Assembly: GCF_003977595.1 (NCBI RefSeq) | Contig: NZ_RYYR01000015.1 | Location: forward strand, 33,907-97,906 | Direction: 5' to 3' | Source of the DNA: Lysinibacillus antri | GTDB taxonomy: Bacteria; Bacillota; Bacilli; Bacillales_A; Planococcaceae | Length of the DNA: 64,000 nucleotides | Shown: in pieces, positions 1 through 8,774 of the stretch | Layout: every line of letters starts with the position of its first letter | Numbering within the stretch: the stretch's first letter is position 1 | Program-made: the position numbers and the translations under genes | The notes under the pieces: generated by a model | What the model was told of the DNA's origin: nothing | The model's input: the letters and a program-made list of their open reading frames with translations, nothing else | The model's database searches: none

Positions 1-262
1 AAAGAAATACTACTGCCCCACCAACAATGATGATTGGTTTATAGCCAAATTTTCGTAATGGCTGTTCTATAAATGGTGATATTAAAAGAGTGCCTATGTA
101 TAAACCCGTTGCATTTAAACCATTCAGCGTAGTAGATACGCCGTCTGACTCAAAAATGACGGAGATTAAAGGTAATAACATTCCCTGTGAGAAACCCGAA
201 ATGGAAACAATAATAATTAAAGTCCAAAATCTACGTTGTTCATCTCTATGTGCTGCAACCAT
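1..262 (-). CDS. MFS transporter, N-terminal part (cut by window edge)
   Basis: About 87 N-terminal residues are visible; the gene runs off the left edge. The peptide starts MVAAHRDEQRRFW and shows two hydrophobic stretches, one with the GFSQGMLLPLISV pattern and one ending in GYKPIIIVGGAVV, with a short charged loop (RKFG) between them. This is the TM1-loop-TM2-loop-TM3 layout of major facilitator superfamily permeases, with a basic loop after TM2. The ATG at 262 follows a GGAGG box at good spacing. Substrate cannot be told; a drug or metabolite exporter is likely. In Bacillus subtilis an MFS gene (yfkF) lies in the same yfk neighbourhood, which fits but is not proof. Confidence 0.8.
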   Translation of the reverse strand, partial: MVAAHRDEQRRFWTLIIIVSISGFSQGMLLPLISVIFESDGVSTTLNGLNATGLYIGTLLISPFIEQPLRKFGYKPIIIVGGAVVFL

Positions 263-350
263 GCGTATCCTCCAACATTACTCTATTCCAAAATCTCCGT
301 ACTATATTAACATAACAATGTCTAAATAGCTTTAAAAATTACATAGAAAA

Positions 351-386
351 ACCCTAGTGACATCTACTCTCAATGTACACTAGGGT
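351..386 (-). terminator. Rho-independent terminator
   Basis: Perfect 9-bp stem ACCCTAGTG/CACTAGGGT with an 18-nt loop. Read on the minus strand it is followed by a short T run. It lies just after the stop of the small ORF at 389-532, so it ends that transcript before the MFS gene. Confidence 0.7.
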
Positions 387-388
387 CT

Positions 389-532
389 TCACATATCAAT
401 TAACTCCATTTTTGATTGAATAAACGCAGGTTCGGCACGTGGATAGCCGAAAACTTGTTTAAACTCCCTCCTTTTCCTATTGAAGTGAGCATATGCTTTT
501 CGACCATCTCCTTTTCTATTTGTTGTATACAA
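389..532 (-). CDS. Possible 47-residue basic protein or gene remnant
   Basis: An open frame on the minus strand with a TTG start gives a 47-residue basic peptide that includes REFKQVFGYPRAEPAFIQSK and ends KMELIDM. The composition looks coding rather than random, and a strong terminator begins 3 nt after the stop. No good ribosome binding site precedes the TTG, and an in-frame stop lies shortly upstream. It may therefore be a small gene with a weak start, or the 3' remnant of a decayed gene. A weak promoter-like TTTACA is present upstream. I do not recognise the family. Confidence 0.35.
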   Translation of the reverse strand: MYTTNRKGDGRKAYAHFNRKRREFKQVFGYPRAEPAFIQSKMELIDM

Positions 533-617
533 TGTATCATATTATCTTAATGTTGTAAATATTCAGAAATTAAATATTTTTTATTTTTTTAATTAAAAAA
601 TTACTACTACATAATAT

Positions 618-646
618 TTGAACATTCTCCATTATTTCGTTATGAT
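618..646 (+). promoter_or_regulatory. SigA-type promoter of the SE1561-family gene
   Basis: TTGAAC (618-623), 17-nt spacer, TATGAT (641-646). It lies 25 nt before the start codon at 671, with an AAAGAGGTG ribosome binding site between. Confidence 0.6.
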
Positions 647-670
647 GGATTTGACGAAAGAGGTGCATTT

Positions 671-868
671 ATGTCGAATTCAATTACAGATAAAAATAAG
701 CAAGTAAATTACTTAAAAGAACGTCTTCAAATTTTTGTAGAAGTACTCGATGCCATTGATCCAGAAACTGCAGATTTAGAAGATATTGATCGACTAATTC
801 AAATCATTGATGATGTTGAAGATAAGATGGATCAATTTAATAATCGAAATGGTTTTGTAGGCGAATAA
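671..868 (+). CDS. SE1561 family protein (small, acidic, unknown role)
   Basis: A 65-residue acidic protein: an N-terminal helix (KNKQVNYLKERLQIFVEVLDAI) followed by an Asp/Glu-rich helix (LEDIDRLIQIIDDVEDKMDQF). The sequence and length match the SE1561 family of short uncharacterised proteins found in staphylococci and Bacillales. No membrane segment or enzyme motif is visible; it is probably a soluble two-helix protein. AAAGAGGTG precedes the ATG, a clear promoter is upstream and a terminator follows, so it is a single-gene transcription unit. Function unknown. Confidence 0.8.
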   Translation: MSNSITDKNKQVNYLKERLQIFVEVLDAIDPETADLEDIDRLIQIIDDVEDKMDQFNNRNGFVGE

Positions 869-878
869 ACATCACATC

Positions 879-918
879 ATCCAACTATTAGGTAATCATC
901 CTGATAGTTGGATTTTTT
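879..918 (+). terminator. Rho-independent terminator
   Basis: Stem ATCCAACTAT/ATAGTTGGAT followed by a T-rich tail, directly after the SE1561-family gene. Confidence 0.8.
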
Positions 919-1028
919 CTTTGTAACTTTTCCAATTAGATACACTCATGTCTATATTTACTTAATAGTTTACTATTTTTCTTGAAGGTTAAGGTTCTAT
1001 CACTCTTTTTTTAATTTAACGAAAAAGG

Positions 1029-1074
1029 TATAATGTCTTTGGAGAAAAAATAAATTTCTAAATATTCTGGGGGG
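1029..1074 (+). promoter_or_regulatory. -10 element and ribosome binding site of the fumarase gene
   Basis: A perfect TATAAT (1029-1034) with a poor -35 at the usual distance, then GGGGGG (1069-1074), nine bases before the ATG at 1084. The weak -35 hints at an activator or an alternative spacer. Confidence 0.45.
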
Positions 1075-1083
1075 AATATATTA

Positions 1084-2634
1084 ATGTCACAAGTAGCAAC
1101 TTCTTATTTACAAACTTTAGAAAAAAGTTTATACGACTTAGTAAGTGAAACATCAACGAACTTACCAACAGATGTTCGTCGTGCGATTAAAAAAGCAAAA
1201 GAAGCTGAAAACGCTGGCACTCGTGCTGCAATGAGTTTAGATACAATTGCGAATAACATCGTAATGGCTGAAGATAATGTATCTCCAATTTGCCAAGATA
1301 CAGGACTTCCAACATTCAAAGTAAAAACTCCAGTTGGCGTAAACCAATTAGAAATTAAAGCGGTTATTAAAAATGCAATTGTACAAGCTACAAAAGATGC
1401 AAAATTACGTCCAAACGCGGTTGATTCTTTAAGCGGTTCAAACAGTGGAGATAACTTAGGTGATGGTCTACCTGTTATTAAATTTGAACAATGGGAAAAA
1501 GACTACATTGAAGTAAAATTAATTTTAAAAGGTGGCGGATGTGAAAATAAAAACATCCAATATAGCTTACCTTGTGAATTAGAAGGTCTTGGCCGTGCTG
1601 GTCGTGACTTAGATGGTATCCGTAAATGTATCCTTCACTCTGTATGGCAAGCACAAGGACAAGGCTGTTCTGCTGGTTTCATCGGTGTTGGAATCGGTGG
1701 AGATCGTTCTTCTGGTTACGATTTAGCGAAAGAACAATTATTCCGTCATGTTGATGATGTAAACCCTAACGAAGACTTAGCAAAATTAGAAGAATACATT
1801 GTTGAAAAATCAAATACGTTTGGTGTAGGAACAATGGGATTCGGTGGAGAAGCGACATTACTTGGTTGTAAAATTGGCGTTATGCACCGTCTACCAGCAT
1901 CATTCTTCGTTTCTGTAGCTTATAACTGTTGGGCTTATCGTCGTATGGCGATTGATATCAATGCTCAAACGGGCGAAATTATGAACTGGCACTACACAGA
2001 AGGCGAAAGAATCTCTTTCCGTGATGAAGAAAAAGCAGAAAACACTTCTGACAACAAAGTAGTGGAATTAAAAGCTCCGATTACAGAGGAACAAATCCGC
2101 GAGCTTAAAGTTGGAGATGTTGTAAAAATTAGCGGTCGTATGTACACTGGCCGTGACGCAATTCACCATCACTTAATGAGCCACGATGCACCAGTAGATT
2201 TAAATGGTCAAATTATTTATCACTGTGGTCCTGTAATGGCAAAAGACGAAGAAGGTAACTGGACAGTAAAAGCTGCTGGTCCAACTACTTCTATTCGTGA
2301 GGAGCCATACCAAGGCGATATTATGAAAAAATTCGGTATCCGCGCAGTTATGGGTAAAGGCGGTATGGGTCCAAAAACACTTGCTGCTTTAAAAGAACAT
2401 GGTGGCGTTTACTTAAATGCAATCGGTGGCGCAGCGCAATACTATGCTGACTGTATTAAATCAGTAGATGGCGTTGATCTAATGGAATTCGGTATTCCAG
2501 AAGCTATGTGGCACTTAACTGTTCAAGATTTCACTGCGGTTGTTACAATGGACTCTCATGGTAACTCATTACACGCAGACGTTGAAAAATCTTCATTAGA
2601 AAAACTTTCTCAGTATGCAGAGCGTGTATTCTAA
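1084..2634 (+). CDS. fumA: Fumarate hydratase, class I (iron-sulfur)
   Basis: Catalyses the reversible hydration of fumarate to L-malate in the TCA cycle with an oxygen-labile [4Fe-4S] cluster. The 516-residue chain joins both class I domains: an N-terminal Fumerase domain (about 10-285) with PICQDTG (Cys70), GGCENKN (Cys153), QGCSAGFIGVGIGGDRSSGY (Cys195) and VAYNCWAYRR (Cys282), and a C-terminal domain (about 330-500) with SGRMYTGRDAIHHH and GKGGMGPKTLAAL. Cys70, Cys195 and Cys282 are candidate cluster ligands by position. The length fits the single-chain FumA/FumB type rather than the two-subunit type. It is flanked by terminators on both sides, so monocistronic. Bacillus subtilis uses only the class II enzyme (FumC), so this iron-dependent form is a difference worth noting. 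Confidence 0.95.
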   Translation: MSQVATSYLQTLEKSLYDLVSETSTNLPTDVRRAIKKAKEAENAGTRAAMSLDTIANNIVMAEDNVSPICQDTGLPTFKVKTPVGVNQLEIKAVIKNAIVQATKDAKLRPNAVDSLSGSNSGDNLGDGLPVIKFEQWEKDYIEVKLILKGGGCENKNIQYSLPCELEGLGRAGRDLDGIRKCILHSVWQAQGQGCSAGFIGVGIGGDRSSGYDLAKEQLFRHVDDVNPNEDLAKLEEYIVEKSNTFGVGTMGFGGEATLLGCKIGVMHRLPASFFVSVAYNCWAYRRMAIDINAQTGEIMNWHYTEGERISFRDEEKAENTSDNKVVELKAPITEEQIRELKVGDVVKISGRMYTGRDAIHHHLMSHDAPVDLNGQIIYHCGPVMAKDEEGNWTVKAAGPTTSIREEPYQGDIMKKFGIRAVMGKGGMGPKTLAALKEHGGVYLNAIGGAAQYYADCIKSVDGVDLMEFGIPEAMWHLTVQDFTAVVTMDSHGNSLHADVEKSSLEKLSQYAERVF

Positions 2635-2648
2635 TTAAACACTTTTTC

Positions 2649-2690
2649 ACACTCGTAAGAATTTTGTATTCTTACGAGTGTTTTTATTTT
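2649..2690 (+). terminator. Rho-independent terminator after fumarase
   Basis: Perfect 14-bp stem (2649-2662 / 2668-2681) with a five-base loop TTTGT, followed by a T-rich tract. Confidence 0.9.
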
Positions 2691-2710
2691 TCCCAAAAAA
2701 TGATATTGAT

Positions 2711-2747
2711 TTTACAAATTACATAGTCTATATTATAATTATTATAA
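2711..2747 (+). promoter_or_regulatory. pfeT promoter with perfect PerR box
   Basis: TTTACA (2711-2716), 17-nt spacer and TATAAT (2734-2739) form a near-consensus SigA promoter. The -10 lies inside TTATAAT-T-ATTATAA (2733-2747), an exact match to the Bacillus PerR consensus TTATAATnATTATAA. This predicts peroxide- and iron-responsive repression. Confidence 0.85.
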
Positions 2748-2782
2748 ATTAATAAAAGATGAAATTTAAAGGATAAACTAAA

Positions 2783-2838
2783 TGAAAACACTTATCATTA
2801 AGGACTTGTTAGTATTTTGATAGTGAAATTCATTATCA
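2783..2838 (+). promoter_or_regulatory. Two Fur-box-like inverted repeats in the pfeT leader
   Basis: The second element (2818-2838) has arms TGATAGTGAA/TTCATTATCA and matches the 21-bp overlapping-dimer Fur consensus at 18 of 21 positions by my count. A weaker 15-mer (2783-2797) reads TGAAAAC-A-CTTATCA. Both lie downstream of the predicted start of transcription, and the second abuts the AAGGAGG ribosome binding site. They could be roadblock-type or secondary Fur operators. Confidence 0.55.
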
Positions 2839-2851
2839 AAAGGAGGATTAT

Positions 2852-4756
2852 ATGAATCAATCTAATCGAGAAAATATTAGTTTAATTGAGAAAACGAAAG
2901 AACATGGTGAGCTAATTGCAGCGGTATTTTCCGGCTTAATTATTTTACTTGCTTGGCGTATGGAATCGAGTGGCTTAAATACCGCTGCCGTTATTGCTTA
3001 TCTTACTGCCTTTATTATCGGGGGTTATGCAAAAGCAAAAGAAGGCATTCTAGATACTATAGAAAACAAAAATCTAAATGTTGAACTCTTAATGGTGTTA
3101 GCTGCAATTGGTTCAGCAATTATCGGTTATTGGACAGAAGGGGCTATTCTTATCTTCATTTTTGCGTTAAGTGGTGCCCTTGAAACATATGCCATGAATA
3201 AAAGCCATCGAGAGATCTCTTCTTTAATGAAACTGCAGCCTGAAGAAGCATGGCTTGTGCGCGGCGGATTTGAACCAATGAAAGTACCTGTAGCTTCCCT
3301 AAAAGTAGGAGACCACCTATTAATCAAGCCAGGCGAACGTATTCCCGCTGATGGAGAAATTTTTAAAGGTAGCTCTTCTATTGATGAATCGGCTATTAGT
3401 GGTGAATCAATGCCTACGACTAAGCATGTTGGAGATTTTGTCTATGCAGGAACAGTAAACTTAAACGGAACACTTACCATCACTATGACGAAACCAAATT
3501 CTGAAACAATGTTCCAAAAGATTATTACTTTAGTACAGTCAGCTCAAAGTGAAAAATCACCTTCCCAACAATTCATCGAAAAATTTGAAGGGATCTATGT
3601 GAAATTTGTTTTATTAACCGTCCTTCTTATGCTATTTTTACCCCACTATTTACTAGATTGGGACTGGACGACAACATTTTATCGAGCAATGGTATTATTA
3701 GTAGTTGCCTCTCCATGTGCCCTTGTTGCTTCCGTTATGCCCGCAACACTCGCTGCCATTTCGAATGGTGCGAAAAACGGCATTCTCTTTAAAGGTGGCG
3801 TTCATTTAGAACATTTAAGTGTGTTAAAATTATTGTCTGTCGATAAAACAGGTACTTTAACATTTGGTACACCTGTTGTAACCGATATTATTGTTAGAGA
3901 CAATCTAAATCGAAATGATACGATTGCAGTTCTCGCTTCCATTGAATCACAATCTAATCATCCTTTAGCTCAAGCAATTAGCCATTATGCCAAAGAGTTG
4001 AACATAACTACAATGCAAGGGATCGATATTGAAGATGTTCCTGGATGGGGCTTAAAAGCTACTGTGCATAATCAATCTTATATCGTTGGTAAGCCTGAAT
4101 TTGTAGGTCGTGACGAAGCGTCCCATTTCGCAAACAATGCAGCGGAAAAACTTGCCGAAGAGGGTAAAACAGTCATTTTCATGCGTGATGAAAATGGAAT
4201 TGCTTTACTTGCTGCAATGAAGGATACAGTCCGCGATGAAGCAAAACAAGCGGTAAACAACTTAAAAGAACTCGGAATCAATGTTGCCATGTTAACAGGC
4301 GATAACGAAAAAACCGCTAAAACCATTGCAAAAGAAGCAGGCGTGAATGAATATATCGCTGAATGTTTACCAGAAACAAAAGTAAATTATATTAAAGATT
4401 ATTTAGACCAGTACCATGATGTCGGAATGGTTGGAGACGGTATAAACGATGCCCCTGCCCTTGCAACCGCAACAGTTGGAATTGCTATGGGTGGAGGAAC
4501 AGATGTTGCATTAGAAACAGCAGATGTCGTATTAATGAAAAACGATTTATCCAAAATTGCCTATGCAGTGCGTTTATCAAGGAAAATGCAGCGAATTGTT
4601 AAACAAAATATCATCTTCTCTATTAGCGTCATCGCATTATTAATCATCTCCAACTTCCTACAATTAGTGGATCTCCCATTTGGTGTAATCGGCCATGAAG
4701 GAAGTACGATCTTAGTTATACTCAATGGATTACGCATGCTCAACCGAAATATATAA
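2852..4756 (+). CDS. pfeT: P1B-4-type ferrous iron efflux ATPase PfeT (ZosA/FrvA-like)
   Basis: Membrane ATPase that exports divalent metal, most likely Fe(II). The 634 residues have no N-terminal heavy-metal-binding domain. They show the actuator loop (GES in SAISGESMP), the TM4 metal motif SPC (residues 287-289), the phosphorylation motif DKTGTLT (Asp331), the P1B-specific SNHP, the TGDN and GDGINDAPAL hinge motifs, and the C-terminal membrane signature HEGST (615-619). SPC together with HEG(G/S)T marks the P1B-4 group, which includes B. subtilis PfeT (formerly ZosA/YkvW) and Listeria FrvA. The perfect PerR box and Fur-like sites upstream match how those homologues are known to be controlled. 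Monocistronic. Zinc or cobalt transport cannot be excluded from sequence alone. Confidence 0.9.
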   Translation: MNQSNRENISLIEKTKEHGELIAAVFSGLIILLAWRMESSGLNTAAVIAYLTAFIIGGYAKAKEGILDTIENKNLNVELLMVLAAIGSAIIGYWTEGAILIFIFALSGALETYAMNKSHREISSLMKLQPEEAWLVRGGFEPMKVPVASLKVGDHLLIKPGERIPADGEIFKGSSSIDESAISGESMPTTKHVGDFVYAGTVNLNGTLTITMTKPNSETMFQKIITLVQSAQSEKSPSQQFIEKFEGIYVKFVLLTVLLMLFLPHYLLDWDWTTTFYRAMVLLVVASPCALVASVMPATLAAISNGAKNGILFKGGVHLEHLSVLKLLSVDKTGTLTFGTPVVTDIIVRDNLNRNDTIAVLASIESQSNHPLAQAISHYAKELNITTMQGIDIEDVPGWGLKATVHNQSYIVGKPEFVGRDEASHFANNAAEKLAEEGKTVIFMRDENGIALLAAMKDTVRDEAKQAVNNLKELGINVAMLTGDNEKTAKTIAKEAGVNEYIAECLPETKVNYIKDYLDQYHDVGMVGDGINDAPALATATVGIAMGGGTDVALETADVVLMKNDLSKIAYAVRLSRKMQRIVKQNIIFSISVIALLIISNFLQLVDLPFGVIGHEGSTILVILNGLRMLNRNI

Positions 4757-4760
4757 AAGA

Positions 4761-4798
4761 AAAGGAGCCGTCCAAAAGTCATTTTGGACGGCTCCTTT
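4761..4798. terminator. Strong hairpin, bidirectional terminator
   Basis: A 17-bp perfect stem (4761-4777 / 4782-4798) with a GTCA loop. It starts four bases after the pfeT stop and carries an A/T-rich flank in both directions. It separates pfeT from the convergent yfkH gene. Confidence 0.85.
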
Positions 4799-4876
4799 GC
4801 GACGAGGATAGTGACAATTTATTGTTACTACCGCAGGAGCACAGCTTTTTAGCGATATTTTATTATTAGAAACGTA

Positions 4877-4909
4877 GATGTCCAGAAAGTGTAGTGCTTT
4901 CTGGACATC
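4877..4909. repeat. Dispersed hairpin repeat, copy 1
   Basis: Stem GATGTCCAGAAAG/CTTTCTGGACATC with loop TGTAGTG, followed by CCCC. An almost identical hairpin with the same loop is at 43092-43130. Each copy sits just past the 3' end of a minus-strand gene (yfkH here, the DUF2252 gene there), so it may act as a terminator. Confidence 0.75.
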
Positions 4910-4922
4910 CCCTTTACGTTCA

Positions 4923-5855
4923 TTATGCATGTTTTCGTTTCCTCATTTTCACAAGCTTTCTCTTTTGTAGGGAAGCATTTAATAAACCACCAAAGATTAG
5001 TATCATTCCTGTAAAATACAGCCAAAGCATTAATATAATAACTCCTGCAATACTGCCATAAGTTGATGTAAAGTTACCAAAATTATTGACATAGTAAGAA
5101 AATGCGTAAATTAAGATGACCCATGATACGGTTGAAAATAGAGCCCCAGGAATTACACTTATAAGATGTAGCCTTGGGTCTGTATTTGGAATAATCCAAT
5201 ACATTAAGGCTAGTACAATAAATATTAATGTTGGCGGTAGAACCCAACTTATATATTTCCAAACTTGTGAAAACGTTTCTTCTACACCTAAATAACTAAA
5301 AAGTTCATACCCATATCGTTGACCGAAAATAGGTACTAATAATGCAAGTAAAATGACTACGACAAGAGCAATGGTAAACACTAATGACCAACCACGATTG
5401 ATGATACCGGATTTTTCTTCCGTATCATACGTATGGTTTAATGTTTTGATTAATGCATTCACTCCCCTTGATGCAGACCAAATTGTACCGACAATCCCGA
5501 TTCCAAGTAGTCCCCCACCATTATGGGTTGTCAAAATTTCCGTCAATGTTCCCTGTGTTAACATAAATACTTCTGCCGGCATGATCGTTTGAATAAAATC
5601 GAATACATGCTCTTCTTTTAAGTCTAAGTAAGGAACTAATGTAACAATAAAAATTAATAATGGGAAAAAAGAAAGTAAAAAGAAGTAAGCTAACTGAGCA
5701 CCCATTCCGGAAATATCGACATCTCTCATTCGGACAATTAAATCTTGAAAGAAGCCTTTTACTGTAGTTACATCGATTTTCGAGACGTCTGGATCAATAA
5801 AGGTATTTACGATCGATAGTACTTCATTTTGAGACGCTTTCTTCTGTTCTTGCAA
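4923..5855 (-). CDS. yfkH: YihY/BrkB family membrane protein (YfkH-like)
   Basis: A 310-residue integral membrane protein with about six transmembrane helices. It has the YihY features: LAYFFLLSFFPLLIF in TM1, a Gly-rich GGGLLGIGIVGTIWSASRGVNALI segment, and the late STYGSIAGVIILMLWLYFTGMILIFGG hairpin. The role of the family is unsettled; its members were once mis-assigned as RNase BN. The start is TTG, placed by a GGGG-type ribosome binding site, 17 nt after the stop of the yfkI-like gene, so the two are one operon. In B. subtilis yfkH and yfkI are also adjacent, which supports the call. Confidence 0.85.
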   Translation of the reverse strand: MQEQKKASQNEVLSIVNTFIDPDVSKIDVTTVKGFFQDLIVRMRDVDISGMGAQLAYFFLLSFFPLLIFIVTLVPYLDLKEEHVFDFIQTIMPAEVFMLTQGTLTEILTTHNGGGLLGIGIVGTIWSASRGVNALIKTLNHTYDTEEKSGIINRGWSLVFTIALVVVILLALLVPIFGQRYGYELFSYLGVEETFSQVWKYISWVLPPTLIFIVLALMYWIIPNTDPRLHLISVIPGALFSTVSWVILIYAFSYYVNNFGNFTSTYGSIAGVIILMLWLYFTGMILIFGGLLNASLQKRKLVKMRKRKHA

Positions 5856-5872
5856 TTTTTCCCCACTCCCCT

Positions 5873-6208
5873 TTATTCGCTTATCGTCTTATTCTGTTCA
5901 GAAAATGCTTGTTTCGTATCGTTTACAATATGTTGGATGGATTCTGGAATTTCCTTCACTTCTTCAATTGTATTTACGATCAGACTTACATTTTCGGATG
6001 CCTTTTCGTACAGTTCTTGCACTTCATCTACTTTCTCTTCAATTAATTGTTGCAGTTGTTCTCTATTATTCGCATAGTAAATCATTTTATCTTTTATTTT
6101 TTTAGTCGTTTCTATTGTATGTTCCCTTGTTTTACGGTCAAACATACTAATAATTGCTCCTGCAACTGCACCAATTACAACTGATTTTAATAATTTACTT
6201 TCACTCAT
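5873..6208 (-). CDS. YtxH-like small membrane/coiled-coil protein (YfkI-like)
   Basis: 111 residues: a short N-terminal hydrophobic Gly/Ala segment (SVVIGAVAGAIISMF) followed by a long charged amphipathic helix that may form a coiled coil. This is the general layout of YtxH-domain stress proteins. TAGGAGGAA precedes the ATG. It sits 5' of yfkH in the same operon, the position of yfkI in B. subtilis. No catalytic motif is visible; function unknown. Confidence 0.7.
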   Translation of the reverse strand: MSESKLLKSVVIGAVAGAIISMFDRKTREHTIETTKKIKDKMIYYANNREQLQQLIEEKVDEVQELYEKASENVSLIVNTIEEVKEIPESIQHIVNDTKQAFSEQNKTISE

Positions 6209-6481
6209 TATAATTTCCTCCTATTTTAATTTAAAATCATTCATTTGATTAAACGTTTTTTCTATTCATTACCATTCTATAGAAAAATTGACTAACTTTA
6301 AAGGGACGAGACATTTTATATTGACACAATGCATATGTAATGAAATGATAAAGTGAAAACTTTAAATCAGTGGGTTGTCTACTTACTGAATTTTAGTGTA
6401 GCTTATCGGACGTAAAACGACTCTATACAGTGCTTTACGTTACTTGCGAATAAATCCAATAGATTGAAAGGTGGACATGAA

Positions 6482-6703
6482 GTGGATTTAACGAAACCAA
6501 ATCAAGAAAATGTAGTGTACATGATTGAACAAATTAAAGAAAAGCTTCGTATGGTAAATGTTGATGCGATGAGGTCTGATGATTTCCCCGAAGATAACTA
6601 TGAAGACTTAATGTATTTGTATGAAATGGTCATGAAGCGTAACTCATTTAGCCCAAGCGAAATGCAAGCAATTGTTTCTGAGCTAGGGGCTTTACGTAAA
6701 TAA
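6482..6703 (+). CDS. yfkK: UPF0435 family protein YfkK
   Basis: A 73-residue acidic helical protein. The pattern [13 protein letters not shown]...[21 protein letters not shown]...[18 protein letters not shown] matches the UPF0435 (DUF1128) family, including B. subtilis YfkK. I place the start at the GTG at 6482, seven bases after AAAGGTGG; an upstream TTG at 6464 would add six residues and lacks a ribosome binding site. It is divergent from yfkI-yfkH. In B. subtilis yfkJ (a tyrosine phosphatase) lies between; it is absent here. Function unknown. Confidence 0.85.
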   Translation: MDLTKPNQENVVYMIEQIKEKLRMVNVDAMRSDDFPEDNYEDLMYLYEMVMKRNSFSPSEMQAIVSELGALRK

Positions 6704-6746
6704 AAATATCCGTTGAAGAGTATTTCTTCAACGGATATTTTTTAAG
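6704..6746. terminator. Bidirectional terminator between yfkK and psuG
   Basis: 15-bp stem AAATATCCGTTGAAG/CTTCAACGGATATTT with a T run on the plus side and A residues on the left, serving both convergent genes. Confidence 0.85.
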
Positions 6747-6748
6747 TT

Positions 6749-7663
6749 TTATTTATTGTTATTTAACGCGATCGCAATTTCAGCGCCGATATGTGCGTTA
6801 TTTTTTACAAGAGCAATATTAGCTTCTAACGATTTTCCTTCTGTTAATTCTTTTACTTTCCCTAGCATGAATGGTGTTACATCTTTCCCTTTAATACCAT
6901 TCTCTTCTGCTTCTTTTAAGGCTGTTTCAATAATTGAATTAATAAAGCTAGCTTCCATTGCATCACTTTCTGGTATTGGATTTGCAATCACTGCTCCACC
7001 GCGTAGTCCGATATCCCATTTTGCTCTCATCATGTCTGCCACTTCTTGAGGTGAATCTAATCGGAAGTTTACTTTAAATTCGCTATCTCTTGTAAAGAAT
7101 GCAGGTAGGTAATCTGTTCCATACCCTACTACAGGTACACCATTTGTTTCAAGGTATTCTAACGTTAGTCCAAGGTCTAATATAGATTTCGCACCCGCAC
7201 ATACAACTGCCACGTTTGTCCCAGCAAGCTCTTCTAAGTCTGCTGAAATATCCATTGTTTGCTCAGCACCACGGTGAACACCACCAATACCACCTGTTAC
7301 GAAAAGTTCAATTCCCGCTAATTCTGCTGCGATCATTGTTGCCGCAACTGTTGTAGCTCCTAATTTTTTCGTTGCAAGCAAGTAGCCAAAATCACGACGA
7401 GAAGCTTTTGCAACGTCTTTAGCATTTCCAAACATTTCGAGTTCCTCATCCGAAAGACCAATTTTGATTTGACCGTCAATAAGGGCAATCGTTGCTGGTA
7501 CTGCTCCTTTACTACGGATAATCTCCTCCACTTCTCTAGCTGTCTGAACATTTTGAGGATACGGCATACCGTGTGAAATAATTGTAGACTCTAACGCAAC
7601 AATTGGTAATCCTTTTTCTTTTGCTTCCAATACTTCTTGTGAATATGATAAATATTTTTCCAT
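6749..7663 (-). CDS. psuG: Pseudouridine-5'-phosphate glycosidase
   Basis: Cleaves pseudouridine 5'-phosphate to uracil and ribose 5-phosphate, the second step of pseudouridine catabolism. The 304-residue chain carries family motifs: [17 protein letters not shown] near the N-terminus, [32 protein letters not shown] in the middle, and [20 protein letters not shown]. The start is the ATG of TAATG at 7663, which overlaps the psuK stop by one base; its GGAGG lies inside the psuK 3' end, so translation is coupled. An upstream ATG at 7678 lacks such a site. The psuK neighbour makes the assignment secure. Confidence 0.93.
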   Translation of the reverse strand: MEKYLSYSQEVLEAKEKGLPIVALESTIISHGMPYPQNVQTAREVEEIIRSKGAVPATIALIDGQIKIGLSDEELEMFGNAKDVAKASRRDFGYLLATKKLGATTVAATMIAAELAGIELFVTGGIGGVHRGAEQTMDISADLEELAGTNVAVVCAGAKSILDLGLTLEYLETNGVPVVGYGTDYLPAFFTRDSEFKVNFRLDSPQEVADMMRAKWDIGLRGGAVIANPIPESDAMEASFINSIIETALKEAEENGIKGKDVTPFMLGKVKELTEGKSLEANIALVKNNAHIGAEIAIALNNNK

Positions 7664-8751
7664 TATAAATTCCTCCATATCGTTATCTCATTTACTGATA
7701 AATCTTGTCGTACTGTTTTATCTGATTGTAATGTTTTCGCTGCATTATAAAGCCCAAACTTCACTGCATCATAAAATTGTTCTCCATTTAGGACGCCATG
7801 AGTCAATGCACTGACAAAAGCATCTCCTGCCCCTGTCACATCTTCAACATGACTTACTTTTACAGCTTCAAATCGGTTAATGCTAAGAAGATTCCCAGCA
7901 ATTACCCCTTTTCCACCTAAAGTTAACACGACATTTTGGGCCCCTTTTTCAAGCAACCTCTTTACCGCGTCAATATAATCATGCTCCGATTGTAGTTTTG
8001 TATTTAAATACATTTCTGCCTCATCCAAATTACAAATGAAATGAGATACACCAATTAAATCATCCGGCATATTTTTCATTTTCGGAGAGGATACTGGCAC
8101 AATAATGAACGGGATCTGTTTCTCAAAGGCAATATTTTGTAAGTACAGAATCGTTTCTTTTGGGCAATTGAGATCGACAATAATACATTTTGCGTTAAAA
8201 ACGCTCGCATCATGCTTCATCAATTCGGTTGGTAATAACAAATCGTAAATCGCCATATCTGCTAACGCTAGTATAAGTTCGCCATTCGAATCCAATACTG
8301 CGCTATAAGAACCCGTTTTATGATTGGCTAGATTAATCGATAAATCAAAGTTGATATAGGCCCCGCTAGTTTGTTTAATCGTTTCAGCATCTTGATCTAG
8401 GCCGAGTGTTGTAATGAGCTTTACATTATTCCCAAGGCGACCTAGGTTTTCTGCAATATTACGCGCTACCCCTCCGACACTTTCTGTTAGATGCGCTGGA
8501 TTAGATGTTCCGTATTGTACCGATTCATTTATATGAAATTTTCGATCGACATTGGCTCCACCAATACATACAATGGCATTCTCTTCAGGTAAGACATAAG
8601 CTCTACCTATTATTTCACCTTTTTTTATAAGCCCTGAAATTATATTAGCTAACGTCGGTCGTGACATATTCAGTTGTTCTGCCATTTCCTGTTGCGATAA
8701 ATAAGGATTCTTTTTTATCGTTTGAAGGACTAAGTGCTCTTTTTCATTCAT
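7663..8751 (-). CDS. psuK: HTH-PfkB pseudouridine kinase
   Basis: Phosphorylates pseudouridine to the 5'-phosphate used by PsuG. About 362 residues: an N-terminal winged-helix HTH (residues 1-60, [21 protein letters not shown]), then a PfkB/ribokinase fold with [11 protein letters not shown], the [16 protein letters not shown] substrate motif, LTLGGKG, and the C-terminal anion-hole signature [13 protein letters not shown] with the catalytic Asp. The HTH suggests that the enzyme also acts as its own regulator. I chose the ATG at 8751, six bases after AAGGTGGG, rather than the ATG at 8757 that abuts it. First gene of a two-gene operon with psuG. Confidence 0.9.
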   Translation of the reverse strand: MNEKEHLVLQTIKKNPYLSQQEMAEQLNMSRPTLANIISGLIKKGEIIGRAYVLPEENAIVCIGGANVDRKFHINESVQYGTSNPAHLTESVGGVARNIAENLGRLGNNVKLITTLGLDQDAETIKQTSGAYINFDLSINLANHKTGSYSAVLDSNGELILALADMAIYDLLLPTELMKHDASVFNAKCIIVDLNCPKETILYLQNIAFEKQIPFIIVPVSSPKMKNMPDDLIGVSHFICNLDEAEMYLNTKLQSEHDYIDAVKRLLEKGAQNVVLTLGGKGVIAGNLLSINRFEAVKVSHVEDVTGAGDAFVSALTHGVLNGEQFYDAVKFGLYNAAKTLQSDKTVRQDLSVNEITIWRNL

Positions 8752-8774
8752 CAACATCCCACCTTCATAAACTT

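Noticed and set aside
6410..6439. Possible regulatory RNA upstream of yfkK
   Set aside because: A short ACGTAAA/TTTACGT inverted repeat exists, but with a long loop and no known aptamer blocks or terminator.
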